Source: Gimesia chilikensis
GTDB lineage: Bacteria; Planctomycetota; Planctomycetia; Planctomycetales; Planctomycetaceae
DNA length: 64,000 bases
Assembly: GCF_008329715.1 (NCBI RefSeq)
Contig: NZ_VTSR01000018.1
Location: 183,828 to 247,827 of the forward strand
Direction of reading: 5' to 3'
Of this stretch, positions 36,752-45,772 are shown piece by piece (within the stretch, counting starts at the first letter, position 1; every line of letters starts with the position of its first letter). A model generated the notes under the pieces. It made no database searches. It saw only the letters and a program-made list of their open reading frames with translations, and was not told the DNA's origin. The translations under genes and the position numbers were made by a program.

Positions 36752-38725
36752 TTAACTCGTAATGGTGGCGGGAGCTGTTGTGTCTTTTCTGGCCGTGACT
36801 GTCTGGCCGTTGATCATCTGTTCGACCAGAATCTGGGTCGAAAGAATTCCGACCAGAGCCATGTTGTCTCGAGTGCCGATGGCGCGTCCCTGTTCCATCT
36901 TTTTGACCAGTCGCTGAACTGCGGTGGGCTGGAAGAGTCCATGCGCCTCCAGGCGTTCCGGTGACAGCAGTTCGTTGACATAAGCAAACCGCGCCTGCTG
37001 GCTGTTTGAGTCGATGAAGCTGTGTGCGTCCGGGGCACGATAAGGTTGTTTGGGACGTTGGCGAATGCTGTCGGGAATCAGGTCTCTCAAGGCGTATTTC
37101 AGCAGGAATTTTTCGTTGAGACCGTTCATCTTGAAGCGTACGGGAACGCGGGAAGCGAACTCGACCACCCGGTAGTCCAGGAACGGGAACCGGCCTTCGA
37201 CTGAATTGCCCATTGCCATCCGGTCTCCCTGGGAAGACAGAATGTAGCCGGGCATCAGATTGATGGCTTCAAGGTACTGTGCCTGACAGAAAGAGGGCCA
37301 CTCCGAAAACTGAGCGGGCAGTTGTTGCTGGAACTCAGCCTGTGGATCCTGTGATTGCAGTTCCTGTTTGAGGTCATCGCTGAAGAAGGTTTTGAGTTTG
37401 GCTGTCAGGTCCCAGCGCGGGAGATGCGAGAAGAAGGGGCTGTCGAGCTCGTCTTCACGAATCTTGAAGAACGCTTTCAGGTAGTCGGGGGACTGGGCCT
37501 GCAGATTTTTCATGTAAGGGTAGAGACGCTTGAGCAGCAGCGGACGGATTTTGGAATCCGGTTGCCGACTCCAGAAGCGACGGATTTTTGTTTCTTTAAA
37601 CAGGTCGTAGCCGCCGAAGACTTCGTCGGCACCCTCTCCCGTCATGACAACTTTGAACTGACTCTCCCGGACCAGTTTCGACAGAAGAAACATGGGGGCA
37701 GGTGCTGTGCGTAAAACCGGTTTTTCAGTGTGCTGAATTACCGTCGGGAAGATGCGGCCGATATCGTCATAAGAGCAGCAGACAGTCTGATGGTCGGTGC
37801 CCAGTTCGGTGATCATTTCCTGCTGGAACTGGCTTTCGTCAAAATCTTTGTCATTGAAGTTGACCGAGAAGGTGTTCAGCGGAGCGTTAGTGTAATTGCG
37901 AATGATGGCTGCTGTGATTGAAGAGTCGAGTCCGCCGCTCAGGTAGGCGCCGACGGAAACGTCAGCCCGCAGTCGGAGCTGGGTGGCGTTGATCAGCAGC
38001 GACCGCAGTTCGTCTGCCCAGTCGTCCAGCGATCGGTTGTCTTCGTTGGGGGAATAGTCGAGATTCCAGTATTGCCAGACTTTAACGTTACCATCTTTCA
38101 CGATCATGGAATGACCGGGGGGCAGTTCAGAGACACCGGCAAAAAATGTACGGGGAGGCAGAGGAGACCAGAAGGTAAACAGCTGGTTCAATGCTGTGTG
38201 ATCGACGCGTCGTTCGACATCCGGCAGGGCAAACAGGGCTTTGATTTCTGAGGCAAAGCAGAAGCGACTGGGAGTCTGCGTATAGACCAGCGGGCGGATT
38301 CCCATCCGGTCGCGGGACAGAAAGACTTCCTGTTTACGTCGATCATGGATCGCGAAGGCCCACTGTCCATTAAAGTGATGTACGCACTCCGGACCATATT
38401 CGGCGTACATCAGCAGGATGACTTCTGTATCGGAGTGGGTCTGGAACTGGTAGCCTTTCTGCTGGAGCTCGGCACGCAGTTCGATGTGGTTGAAAATCTC
38501 TCCGTTGAATGTGACGCTGAGCATGCCATCGGGAGTCTGCATAGGCTGCAGGCCACCGGCCAGGTCGACAATGCTGAGTCGACTATGTGCCAGTCCGACT
38601 GAATCCGAGACCTGTGTGCCTGAGGCATCAGGACCACGGTGATTCAGAGTCGCAATCATCTTTTTCAGTTCTGCCTGTTCGACGGGGCGTCGATCAGTGC
38701 GGATGAAGCCCGCAATTCCACACAT
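36752..38725 (-). CDS. Asparagine synthetase-type glutamine amidotransferase (AsnB family)
   Basis: 657 residues from the ATG at 38725, chosen because the catalytic N-terminal nucleophile is then Cys2 (MCGIAGF). The frame continues upstream to 38821, but the first 32 residues would bury Cys2. Glutaminase domain to about residue 200, then a synthetase domain with the PP-loop SGGLDSS near 261. It transfers ammonia from glutamine to an adenylated carboxylate. In this five-gene operon it may amidate an ACP- or ligase-bound acid rather than make asparagine. It is first in the operon and divergent from the AAA ATPase gene. Confidence 0.92.
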   Translation of the reverse strand: MCGIAGFIRTDRRPVEQAELKKMIATLNHRGPDASGTQVSDSVGLAHSRLSIVDLAGGLQPMQTPDGMLSVTFNGEIFNHIELRAELQQKGYQFQTHSDTEVILLMYAEYGPECVHHFNGQWAFAIHDRRKQEVFLSRDRMGIRPLVYTQTPSRFCFASEIKALFALPDVERRVDHTALNQLFTFWSPLPPRTFFAGVSELPPGHSMIVKDGNVKVWQYWNLDYSPNEDNRSLDDWADELRSLLINATQLRLRADVSVGAYLSGGLDSSITAAIIRNYTNAPLNTFSVNFNDKDFDESQFQQEMITELGTDHQTVCCSYDDIGRIFPTVIQHTEKPVLRTAPAPMFLLSKLVRESQFKVVMTGEGADEVFGGYDLFKETKIRRFWSRQPDSKIRPLLLKRLYPYMKNLQAQSPDYLKAFFKIREDELDSPFFSHLPRWDLTAKLKTFFSDDLKQELQSQDPQAEFQQQLPAQFSEWPSFCQAQYLEAINLMPGYILSSQGDRMAMGNSVEGRFPFLDYRVVEFASRVPVRFKMNGLNEKFLLKYALRDLIPDSIRQRPKQPYRAPDAHSFIDSNSQQARFAYVNELLSPERLEAHGLFQPTAVQRLVKKMEQGRAIGTRDNMALVGILSTQILVEQMINGQTVTARKDTTAPATITS

Positions 38726-39161
38726 AGAAGCATCCAGTTCAAGTAAGAAGAGATGGAAGTTGCCTGTCTGCAAGAGAATACTCTCACAGAGGGAATCTAG
38801 GTCGGGGCGATACCAAGTCAAATTTTCCCTGTCTGTTCGCCTGGCTGTTTAGAAAAATAAACAGGGTATTGACTATTTTGATGATTAACTGGTGCAACTC
38901 CTGTGATCGGTCCAGCTGTTGCAGGGAACTTCTGGTCACTGATTAGATGGGAGTAGCCAAGCCGTGGTGGGGCGAGTCAAATTGCCTGAAACGGGCGATG
39001 ATTAATCAGAGTTGAAAAACAAATTTGACTCGCACATTACCCGAGCTATGTTTGCATTGCAGCGTGTAAAAGCAGGTTGCACTTCCTCTCACTTACATCA
39101 AAGCGGGCCTGGCCGGAAAAGATACGACCGGATGATGCGGCTTTTCCATTCAACGCATTAG
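38726..39161. other. Divergent intergenic region, 436 bp
   Basis: Lies between the asparagine-synthetase operon and the AAA ATPase gene and should hold both promoters. The frame in phase with the asparagine synthetase reaches to 38821 but is unlikely to be translated. No RNA gene or second ORF is supported. Confidence 0.35.
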
Positions 39162-40757
39162 ATGGAATGTGAACCGAATATGTCAGCTCATGAAACTACT
39201 TCCGACGTGTCCAATCTTCAATCCAACCATGATGCAAATGAAGCCACAGGGAAAACCGCATCGAATACGGTGAATACCGAAGAGCTTCTGGCCTCACTGA
39301 GCATGCTGGAGCTGGCTGCCTCCGAGAATTCTGACGATTCGGACTCGTACGCTGAAGGCGACGCAGATGGCCTGTCGACCTCTGCTCTTCCCGAATTAAG
39401 CGAACCCATGCGCGTGATTGGCAAGGATCAGCATCTGAGCCAGTTGTTTAATCGCGTACAGTCCCTGTTGAAAGGGAGTACCGAAGAATCGCAGGGGAAA
39501 TTCGTTCCACAGTGTCCGGAAACGCTGGATGATACCGGTTTGACCCAGGATGAAATCGAGAGATTGATCCTGAAGTATCTGCTGGCGAAAGGGACTCAAA
39601 CGGGACGCCAGATCTGTAAGCAGATCAAGTTGCCCTTTGGAATTGTGGACGCCATTCTGAAGCGTGCCAAGCAGGATCAGCTGGTTGCTTATGGCAGTAC
39701 TGCCGAAATGGGTGACTATGAATTCATGATTACCGAACTTGGTCGGGAGCGCGCACGACGGTATACGCAGGAGTGTACCTATTTCGGAGCGGCCCCCGTC
39801 TGTTTTAAAGACTATCTCAAGGCGATGGAACTGCAGAGCATTGCCAAGCAGGAAGCCACCCAATCGGATCTGAAAGAAGCGTTTTCCGATCTGATTATTA
39901 ATCCCAAGATGCTTGATCGCCTGGGACCTGCGGTCAACTCAGGTCGGGGGATGTTCCTGTTTGGCGAAGCGGGTAACGGGAAGACGAGTATCGCAGAGCG
40001 GATAACCAAAGCCTTCGGTTCGACGATCTGGATTCCTCGCTGCCTGGGCATCGATGGAGACATTATTCGGATCTTTGACCCGGGACTTCATGAAGAAGTC
40101 GTCCAGGAAGAGACAGCCGAGGGCTTGTTTGACCTGTCCGGCATTGATCAGCGGTGGGTGCAGATTGTGCGTCCTACGGTGATCGCCGGGGGGGAACTCA
40201 CCATGAAGGAACTGGAAATTACGCAGAATCAGCAGACCAAGATCTGTGAAGCCCCGCTACAGTTGAAGAGTAACTGCGGGACGTTTGTGATCGACGACTT
40301 TGGACGTCAGCGCATGCCCGTAGATGAGTTACTCAACCGCTGGATTGTTCCATTGGAAAAACGCTATGACTTCCTGAACCTGCCCAGCGGGAAAAAGATT
40401 CAGGTGCCCTTCGACCAGTTGATTATCTTTTCGACGAACCTGGAGCCGAAGGATCTGGTCGATGCTGCGTTTCTGCGACGTATTCCCTACAAAATCGAGG
40501 CCCTCGATCCCTCCGAGGAGGAATTCCGGGCCTTGTTTGAGTTGATGTCACCGATCATGGGCTTTCAGTTTGACGAGGAGGCTTACCAGCACCTGGTCGA
40601 TACGCACTACAAAGCCGTTGATCGACCGTTCCGCGCCTGTCAGCCGCGTGACCTCCTGTTACAGGTCAAGAACTTCTGCACCTACAAGGAACTGCCGCGC
40701 AAACTCAGCGCGGAGGCATTCGACTTTGCTGTCGAAAACTACTTCTCTGTGATGTAA
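39162..40757 (+). CDS. Winged-helix plus AAA-type ATPase, planctomycete protein of unknown role
   Basis: 531 residues (an in-frame ATG at 39180 gives 525). About 125 polar residues at the start are probably disordered. A winged-helix-like segment follows ([20 protein letters not shown] to [15 protein letters not shown], about 128-200), then an AAA core: Walker A GEAGNGKT near 268-275, Walker B FVIDDFG near 376, then [11 protein letters not shown] sensor. Sequence [16 protein letters not shown] is typical of the planctomycete 'ATPase with chaperone activity' group. It may remodel a protein complex; no partner gene is adjacent. No strong Shine-Dalgarno. Confidence 0.84.
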   Translation: MECEPNMSAHETTSDVSNLQSNHDANEATGKTASNTVNTEELLASLSMLELAASENSDDSDSYAEGDADGLSTSALPELSEPMRVIGKDQHLSQLFNRVQSLLKGSTEESQGKFVPQCPETLDDTGLTQDEIERLILKYLLAKGTQTGRQICKQIKLPFGIVDAILKRAKQDQLVAYGSTAEMGDYEFMITELGRERARRYTQECTYFGAAPVCFKDYLKAMELQSIAKQEATQSDLKEAFSDLIINPKMLDRLGPAVNSGRGMFLFGEAGNGKTSIAERITKAFGSTIWIPRCLGIDGDIIRIFDPGLHEEVVQEETAEGLFDLSGIDQRWVQIVRPTVIAGGELTMKELEITQNQQTKICEAPLQLKSNCGTFVIDDFGRQRMPVDELLNRWIVPLEKRYDFLNLPSGKKIQVPFDQLIIFSTNLEPKDLVDAAFLRRIPYKIEALDPSEEEFRALFELMSPIMGFQFDEEAYQHLVDTHYKAVDRPFRACQPRDLLLQVKNFCTYKELPRKLSAEAFDFAVENYFSVM

Positions 40758-40798
40758 GTCCTCGAACTACCGTTATCCTGGGAAGGATTTCAGCTGTT

Positions 40799-41116
40799 TC
40801 AGGCAGGCCATTCTGTATCACAGCATTCACAACGGAAGCCGACAACCGTGGATGTTCCCGGAATCATCCGGTTCCTGCGGTTGAGCAAGCCGTCTCGCAG
40901 TTCCAGTTTCTCAACTGAGGAACTGTTGCATGCCGGGCACTGCTGATTTTGAAACAGGATCCGTGCGCGGTTCAGAACCCAGTCAGTCTGCCGTTCGAAC
41001 CGGGGCTGACGGTTAAGTGCCCGACGGAATGGCAGAATCGTTGGTTGAGATTCTGTCTGTGCGACGGGGGTTTCGGTGGTAGTTTCTTCGGGGTAATAGA
41101 TTTTTAAAACGCTCAT
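40799..41116 (-). CDS. Small zinc-ribbon protein
   Basis: 105 residues from the ATG at 41116 (MSVLKIYYPEE), supported by AAGGAG (CTCCTT at 41124-41129) seven bases upstream; the frame stays open to 41227, but that start lacks such a site. The C-terminal half has CPAC and CECC pairs around 65 and 98, forming a probable zinc ribbon. The N-terminal half is acidic/polar. No family recognised; possibly a nucleic-acid or protein-binding adaptor. Converges on the ATPase gene with a 41-bp gap. Confidence 0.7.
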   Translation of the reverse strand: MSVLKIYYPEETTTETPVAQTESQPTILPFRRALNRQPRFERQTDWVLNRARILFQNQQCPACNSSSVEKLELRDGLLNRRNRMIPGTSTVVGFRCECCDTEWPA

Positions 41117-41488
41117 CCATGAGCTCCTTACGTTCAATCCCTTGATAAAATATTCCTGTAAATCCGAACTGGAATCTTTATGGGGTAGAGTCCCTGCACG
41201 CAGTTTGATATTGGGAAAGTATGCCAATACGTGCGAAGAGGAAAGAAGGATAAAATTCTCTTATTAAGTTGGCAAGAGGTTTTAACCTAAAGGTAGGAAC
41301 ATTGTAAAAAATTCCTGTATCAGCGGTGCGATCTCTGTGAAAATAGATAAACATGGAGTTCTAAATGTGTTGTGGATACCGCGGCCGAATAGATTCCCCT
41401 TTGAAAAATAAAGTTGATGCGATAAAAGATTTTCCGTTCTGTTGAAGTATTCTGCTTTGTTCGCTGACTGTGTTCTGGAGAGATTCCC

Positions 41489-42523
41489 ATTAATAAATCA
41501 AAACTGATCAAGCTGATGCTGGGTGTCATCGTCACGATTGCCTGCCTGGTGGCGGCACTCTGGGGAGTCAATCTGCAGCAGATTCAGGAGAGTTTTCGCC
41601 AGGCAAATTACTGGACGTTGCCCGTGATGCTGGGATTGCTGTTTCTCTTCTTCTGGTTGAAAGCCTATCGCTGGCGGATGCTGCTGCAACCGGTCAAGAA
41701 GTTGAAGATCTCCGAAGTGGCCCCGGCGATGATGATTGGCTTCATGGGGAATAATATTCTGCCTGCGCACCTGGGTGAGTTTTTACGCGTCTATGTCCTT
41801 GGGCGGCAGTTTCAGATTCCCAAAACAACCGTGCTCTCAACCGTGGTTCTGGAGCGGCTGTTTGATATTGTGGCGATTCTCTGTTACCTGTGGTGCGGCA
41901 TTTATTTCGCACCTGGCCTTTCGAAAGATTATCAGACAGCCAGCCTGTTTCTGGCAGGTATTATGCCTGTGATCATCCTGGTGCTGGCCGCGTATCTGAT
42001 CTGGACGGAAGCAGTGATTGGCCTGTTTCAGAAACTGTTCAGTCTGATTCCCTTTCTACCGGAAAAGCTGACGCATCTCGTATTGGAAATGATGCGTGCG
42101 GGAGCGGAGGGCATGGCTTCGATGAAAAGCGGGCGACTGGCATTTGGGATCATCTGGACCTCATTTGCCCAGTGGTTTATCAATGGCCTGAGTATTCTGG
42201 TGGCGCTCTGGAGTTTCCAGATCGAGATCACTCCCCTGGCGGCGTTTGTGGTGCTGGGAGTGACTGCATTCGGGGTGACGGTCCCCGCGACACCTGGATT
42301 TTTCGGGGTGGTTCAGTTTTGCTTCAAAATCAGTCTGCAGCCGTTTGGTGTGCCTGAAGCGAAAGCATTTGCCGCCTCCATTTACTATCACCTGGTGCAG
42401 TATATTCCCGTGACACTGGTAGGCCTGTATTACTCGAATCGGACTGGCCTGAAGCTGAGCGATGCCGAGCGGGAAGCGGAGAAGGAACTCGAAGATCTGG
42501 AAGGGCAGGACGGCGAACACTAG
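41489..42523 (+). CDS. Lysylphosphatidylglycerol-synthase-type membrane protein (UPF0104/AglD-like)
   Basis: About 344 residues with some eight hydrophobic segments and no catalytic domain, as in the LPG_synthase_TM (AglD/MprF N-terminal) family. Characteristic motifs: FWLKAYRWRMLLQP, GFMGNNILPAHLGEFLRVY and LERLFDIVAI. Members flip or transfer lipids or lipid-linked sugars. The start is unusual: ATT at 41489 has GGAGAG six bases before it (41477-41482) and gives a typical N-terminus (M)NKSKLIKLMLG. The first ATG is at 41516 with no Shine-Dalgarno. Confidence 0.86.
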   Translation: MNKSKLIKLMLGVIVTIACLVAALWGVNLQQIQESFRQANYWTLPVMLGLLFLFFWLKAYRWRMLLQPVKKLKISEVAPAMMIGFMGNNILPAHLGEFLRVYVLGRQFQIPKTTVLSTVVLERLFDIVAILCYLWCGIYFAPGLSKDYQTASLFLAGIMPVIILVLAAYLIWTEAVIGLFQKLFSLIPFLPEKLTHLVLEMMRAGAEGMASMKSGRLAFGIIWTSFAQWFINGLSILVALWSFQIEITPLAAFVVLGVTAFGVTVPATPGFFGVVQFCFKISLQPFGVPEAKAFAASIYYHLVQYIPVTLVGLYYSNRTGLKLSDAEREAEKELEDLEGQDGEH

Positions 42524-42555
42524 CCGATTGCAGCATCAGGATGTTGCCGCGAAGC

Positions 42556-43443
42556 TTACGGTTTCACTTCGACCTCTTTGCCCAGTTGTGTCTGCTTCAC
42601 ATTGGCCACACCCTGTTCGGTAATGAGCAGGTCTTCTACGCGGTTGTCGATCAGTTTGGAATCGATGACTTCGACCTGGCTGGTCCCGTTGACGGACAGT
42701 CCACAGCGACCGTTTCCGGTGCAGGTGACTTTATCCAGCACGATCTCTTTGCAGCGATCATGGACATTGATGCCATCCACGCGGAAATTTTCAAACGTGA
42801 CATCTGAAATCTGTACTCCCGAAACATCAATCAGCGAGAGTCCGACTGACTTCCCGGCCAGTGAGAAGGATTCCATCCAGGGCTGCTGGTTTTTCTGTTC
42901 GCGATAGAAGATGGATCCATGGTGCACCGCCCATTTTCCTGCAGGAATTTCGGAGAGCTGCAGGGCTTCGCCCGAGGCGGGTTTAAATTCAGGTACGGGT
43001 TTCCCGTCCAGGTACAGGTTAAAATAACCTTTGCGAAAGGGGGTGACTTTCCAGAGTCCGTCGTCCAGCTTGCGCCAGCCATTTTGAGGGACCGGGATCG
43101 CACCGCTGATGGTGGCACCATTCCCGAGGATCGTGAATTTTTCCTTACCCAGCCCGCTGTGCCGTTTGCCGGAGAGCGTCAATGCTTCCTCGTAAGGCAG
43201 ATCATTGTTGATTAGAATGATCTTGTCTCCGGGGCCGGCATACTCGAGGGCCCGCTGAATCGTTTTGACAGGGCCATTCTTGCCATTGTTTGTTTTAGGG
43301 GCGATACCGTTGAAGGAATTATTGCCCGCGCGATTGTCGACGTAGATCACGCCACATTCTGCTGTGATTTGCCAGCCAGACAGGATCAACAGCAGGCACA
43401 GGCACCGGATCTGAAATCGGACACTTCGGCTGGCATTTGGCAT
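42556..43443 (-). CDS. Exported right-handed beta-helix protein
   Basis: 295 residues with a signal peptide (to about residue 30, GVIYVDN begins the mature part). The start IYVDNRAGNNSFNG and later VSGVQISDVTFENFRVDGINVHD, EIVLDKVTCTGNGRCGLSV, QVEVIDSKLIDNRVEDL are turns of a pectate-lyase-like parallel beta-helix. Such proteins bind or cleave polysaccharides or serve on the cell surface; no catalytic residues can be assigned. GGGAG precedes the ATG. Converges on the membrane-protein gene. Confidence 0.82.
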   Translation of the reverse strand: MPNASRSVRFQIRCLCLLLILSGWQITAECGVIYVDNRAGNNSFNGIAPKTNNGKNGPVKTIQRALEYAGPGDKIILINNDLPYEEALTLSGKRHSGLGKEKFTILGNGATISGAIPVPQNGWRKLDDGLWKVTPFRKGYFNLYLDGKPVPEFKPASGEALQLSEIPAGKWAVHHGSIFYREQKNQQPWMESFSLAGKSVGLSLIDVSGVQISDVTFENFRVDGINVHDRCKEIVLDKVTCTGNGRCGLSVNGTSQVEVIDSKLIDNRVEDLLITEQGVANVKQTQLGKEVEVKP

Positions 43444-43517
43444 TGCGGGCTCCCTGACTGATTTCTGTCGCCAGATTGAACTGATTAAGCGTTTGGTTGT
43501 GTAGTTACAAAATGCAG

Positions 43518-43548
43518 AAAAAACCCCGGCAACCTGGCCGGGGTTTTT
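43518..43548 (-). terminator. Intrinsic terminator of gltA
   Basis: Stem CCCCGGC (43524-43530) / GCCGGGG (43537-43543) with loop 43531-43536, then six or more T on the minus strand (A-run at 43518-43523 on +). A T-run at 43544-43548 on the + strand makes it possibly bidirectional. It begins 25-30 bases after the gltA stop. Confidence 0.85.
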
Positions 43549-43572
43549 GGAGTGCGAGTTGAAAACGTCGTT

Positions 43573-44718
43573 TTAACGCTGGCTGACCGGAATGTAAGAA
43601 CGTTCTTCGTAGCCGATGTAGTTCGCCTTGGGGCGGATGATTTTGTTGCCATCCAGCTGTTCCAGAATGTGAGCACACCATCCCGCGATCCGGCTGGATG
43701 CGAAGATACAGGTGAAGAGATCGCCGGGGATACCCATGTAGTGCTGCAGGCTGGCCGAGTAGAAGTCGACGTTGCAGTTCCGCTTGATTTCCGCGTAGAC
43801 CTGCTTTTCCATTTCGATCGACATTTCGTACCACTTGGGTTCGCCGGTCTCTTCTCCCAGTCGACGGGACAATTCTTTGAGGTGCTTGGCACGCGGGTCT
43901 TCCACCTGGTAAACCGCGTGGCCAAAGCCCATGAATTTGCCTTTGTTTTCCCGCACATTTTTGATGTAGGGAGTGATGTTCTCGATGGAACCGATTTCGA
44001 ACAGGGTCTTGAGAACTTCGGTGTTGGCACCGCCGTGCAGTTTCCCCTTCAGGGCACCGATGGCTCCGGTGATTGCGGAGTAAATATCGGGGAGTGTGGC
44101 GATGATCACCCGACTGGTGAACGTACTGGCGTTCAAACCGTGTTCTGCGTGCAGGGTGAGAATCAGGTCCATGGCGCGGGTCGCGTCTTCGCTCGGCTTT
44201 TCACCGTTGAGCATATACATGAAGTTGCCCGCGTGGCACAGACTGGAATCGGGTTCCACAGGCTCCAGACCTTTACGAATCCGATGGATGGCGGCAACCA
44301 TTGTGGGGATTTGAGAGATCAGTTTGATCGAGATCTCCAGCCGTTTTTCGTAAGACTCTTCTTCGGCATCCGGATCGTAAACACCAGCCAGAGAGGTCAG
44401 TGACCGCAGCAGCGCCATTGGTGGTGCTGACTCAGGCAGGTTCTTCAGGGTGTCGATCAGTTCTGCGGGGATGCTGCGATGTTTCTTCAACTCGTTCTGA
44501 TAGTCTGTCAGTTGAGATTCGTTGGGAAGTTCGCCATTCAGCAGCAGGAATGAAACTTCCTCGAAGGTTGCGTTTTCCGCCAGGTCATCGATGTTGTAAC
44601 CACGATACAGCAGCTTCCCTTCAGTACCGTTGACTAAACAGATGGAACTGTCGGCTGCAATGATTCCTTTGAGACCCTTGACAGCTTCGCTTGATGTTTT
44701 CTCTGTGTCTGCACTCAT
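43573..44718 (-). CDS. gltA: Citrate synthase
   Basis: 381 residues from the ATG at 44718 (MSADTEK); a TTG at 44751 would add 11 residues. Condenses acetyl-CoA with oxaloacetate as the first step of the TCA cycle. Family motifs: LLNGELPNESQL, HAEHGLNASTFTSRV (active-site His), GALKGKLHGGAN, GFGHAVYQVEDPRAKHL (second His) and a C-terminal GIPGDLFTCIFASSRIAGW region with the catalytic Asp nearby in related enzymes. The short type (~380 residues) also includes 2-methylcitrate synthases; no prp genes are near, so citrate synthase is the simple call. Confidence 0.94.
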   Translation of the reverse strand: MSADTEKTSSEAVKGLKGIIAADSSICLVNGTEGKLLYRGYNIDDLAENATFEEVSFLLLNGELPNESQLTDYQNELKKHRSIPAELIDTLKNLPESAPPMALLRSLTSLAGVYDPDAEEESYEKRLEISIKLISQIPTMVAAIHRIRKGLEPVEPDSSLCHAGNFMYMLNGEKPSEDATRAMDLILTLHAEHGLNASTFTSRVIIATLPDIYSAITGAIGALKGKLHGGANTEVLKTLFEIGSIENITPYIKNVRENKGKFMGFGHAVYQVEDPRAKHLKELSRRLGEETGEPKWYEMSIEMEKQVYAEIKRNCNVDFYSASLQHYMGIPGDLFTCIFASSRIAGWCAHILEQLDGNKIIRPKANYIGYEERSYIPVSQR

Positions 44719-44751
44719 TTGAACTGATTTCACTTTCTCATCTACAGCCAA

Positions 44752-45315
44752 TAAATTTACAGTAAAGGGTAGCTATCACGTAAACGAAGGCTCTGGTCTG
44801 GCGGTTACCCGCCTTAATTGTTTTTAAACAATGTATTGAAAACGCCTCGACAACCAGTATATCAAGCCCGGGTATAAGTTCAATCAAGACCAATTGTTTC
44901 CCAGAGGACATCTCCAGAACTGTCGGGCCGGTTTCAGAACAACTGTCAAAGCTGGAAGATCCCCTAAATGTTCAGCAGAGGATCTAAATCGGGGGATTGA
45001 CTATTTGGGGTGGGGTGTGAAAATAACAGTATGCGACGGAACGTCTTGGGGAAGCTGTCTCAGTGTGGAGCCCTTAAATTGCTGCACAATTGAGATTTAA
45101 ATCCCATGAACAAGCCTGTGGACGGAGGTGGATCTGGCTCTGCGAGTGCAGGCAGGATTTAGTCGTAAGTTATTGACAGGTAAAGCTTGAGAGGTTTTTT
45201 ACAAATTTTTAATTCGTGATGGGGATTTCCGTAGACGTTACAGAAAGTTGTGGTAGTATGGGGCTATATGAGCTGGAGGCTTATTGGCTTTTTCAGGTTC
45301 TCGGGAGTTGTAAGG
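44752..45315. other. Gene-poor stretch between gltA and rpoD
   Basis: About 560 bp (about 1 kb up to rpoD) with no supported gene. Possible promoter elements pointing right: TTGACA at 45173-45178 (no good -10 at the right distance) and TAGACG at 45232-45237, 16 bases, TAGTAT at 45254-45259. AT-rich and without clear hairpins. Confidence 0.35.
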
Positions 45316-45585
45316 ATGCCTTGGGAGAGAACCCTCTTGAAGAATGATGTTGGCGAACCGGATGCTCCGACTAAGAGCACGAGTGCGTATTTGAGCAATG
45401 CCAGCGGCAGTTTGTTCTACGCGACGCCCAATCTACCTCAAAAGACCAGGTTCTGCTTTGAGCCTTTCTCCGCGCAGTTGATGTTACTGAAGGACTATTT
45501 CGCCGGGCTCAGAGAACGTCTTCAGGTTTTGATGAGTTTTATGATTATTTCACTGTCTGACTCTATAGGAAGCAGACAGGTATGA
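45316..45585 (+). CDS. Possible small protein upstream of rpoD
   Basis: 89 residues from the ATG at 45316 (MPWERTLLKND), which has GGGAG at about nine bases upstream. The frame is open and its composition is plausible for a real protein, with a hydrophobic patch near the C-terminus (LMSFMIISLSDSI). No family is recognised and a longer start at 45250 is possible. It lies in the otherwise empty stretch before rpoD, so conservation would decide it. Confidence 0.3.
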   Translation: MPWERTLLKNDVGEPDAPTKSTSAYLSNASGSLFYATPNLPQKTRFCFEPFSAQLMLLKDYFAGLRERLQVLMSFMIISLSDSIGSRQV

Positions 45586-45772
45586 GTAGAGTGGCATTAG
45601 AACATGTCCACTCAATTAATACAGATATAACAACAGGAAAAGGGATGTCAGATGGTCAGCTTTGACGCTTTAGATCAGACGTTCCTTTTATTCTCATAAA
45701 CAAAAACGCCGTGGTTACGCACGGACGTGTGACCGACAGAATTTTGCAAATACATATTAAAGGGAGTGACCC

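Noticed and set aside
36752..38821. Longer 689-residue start for the asparagine synthetase
   Set aside because: It would bury the catalytic cysteine, which must be residue 2 after the initiator Met.
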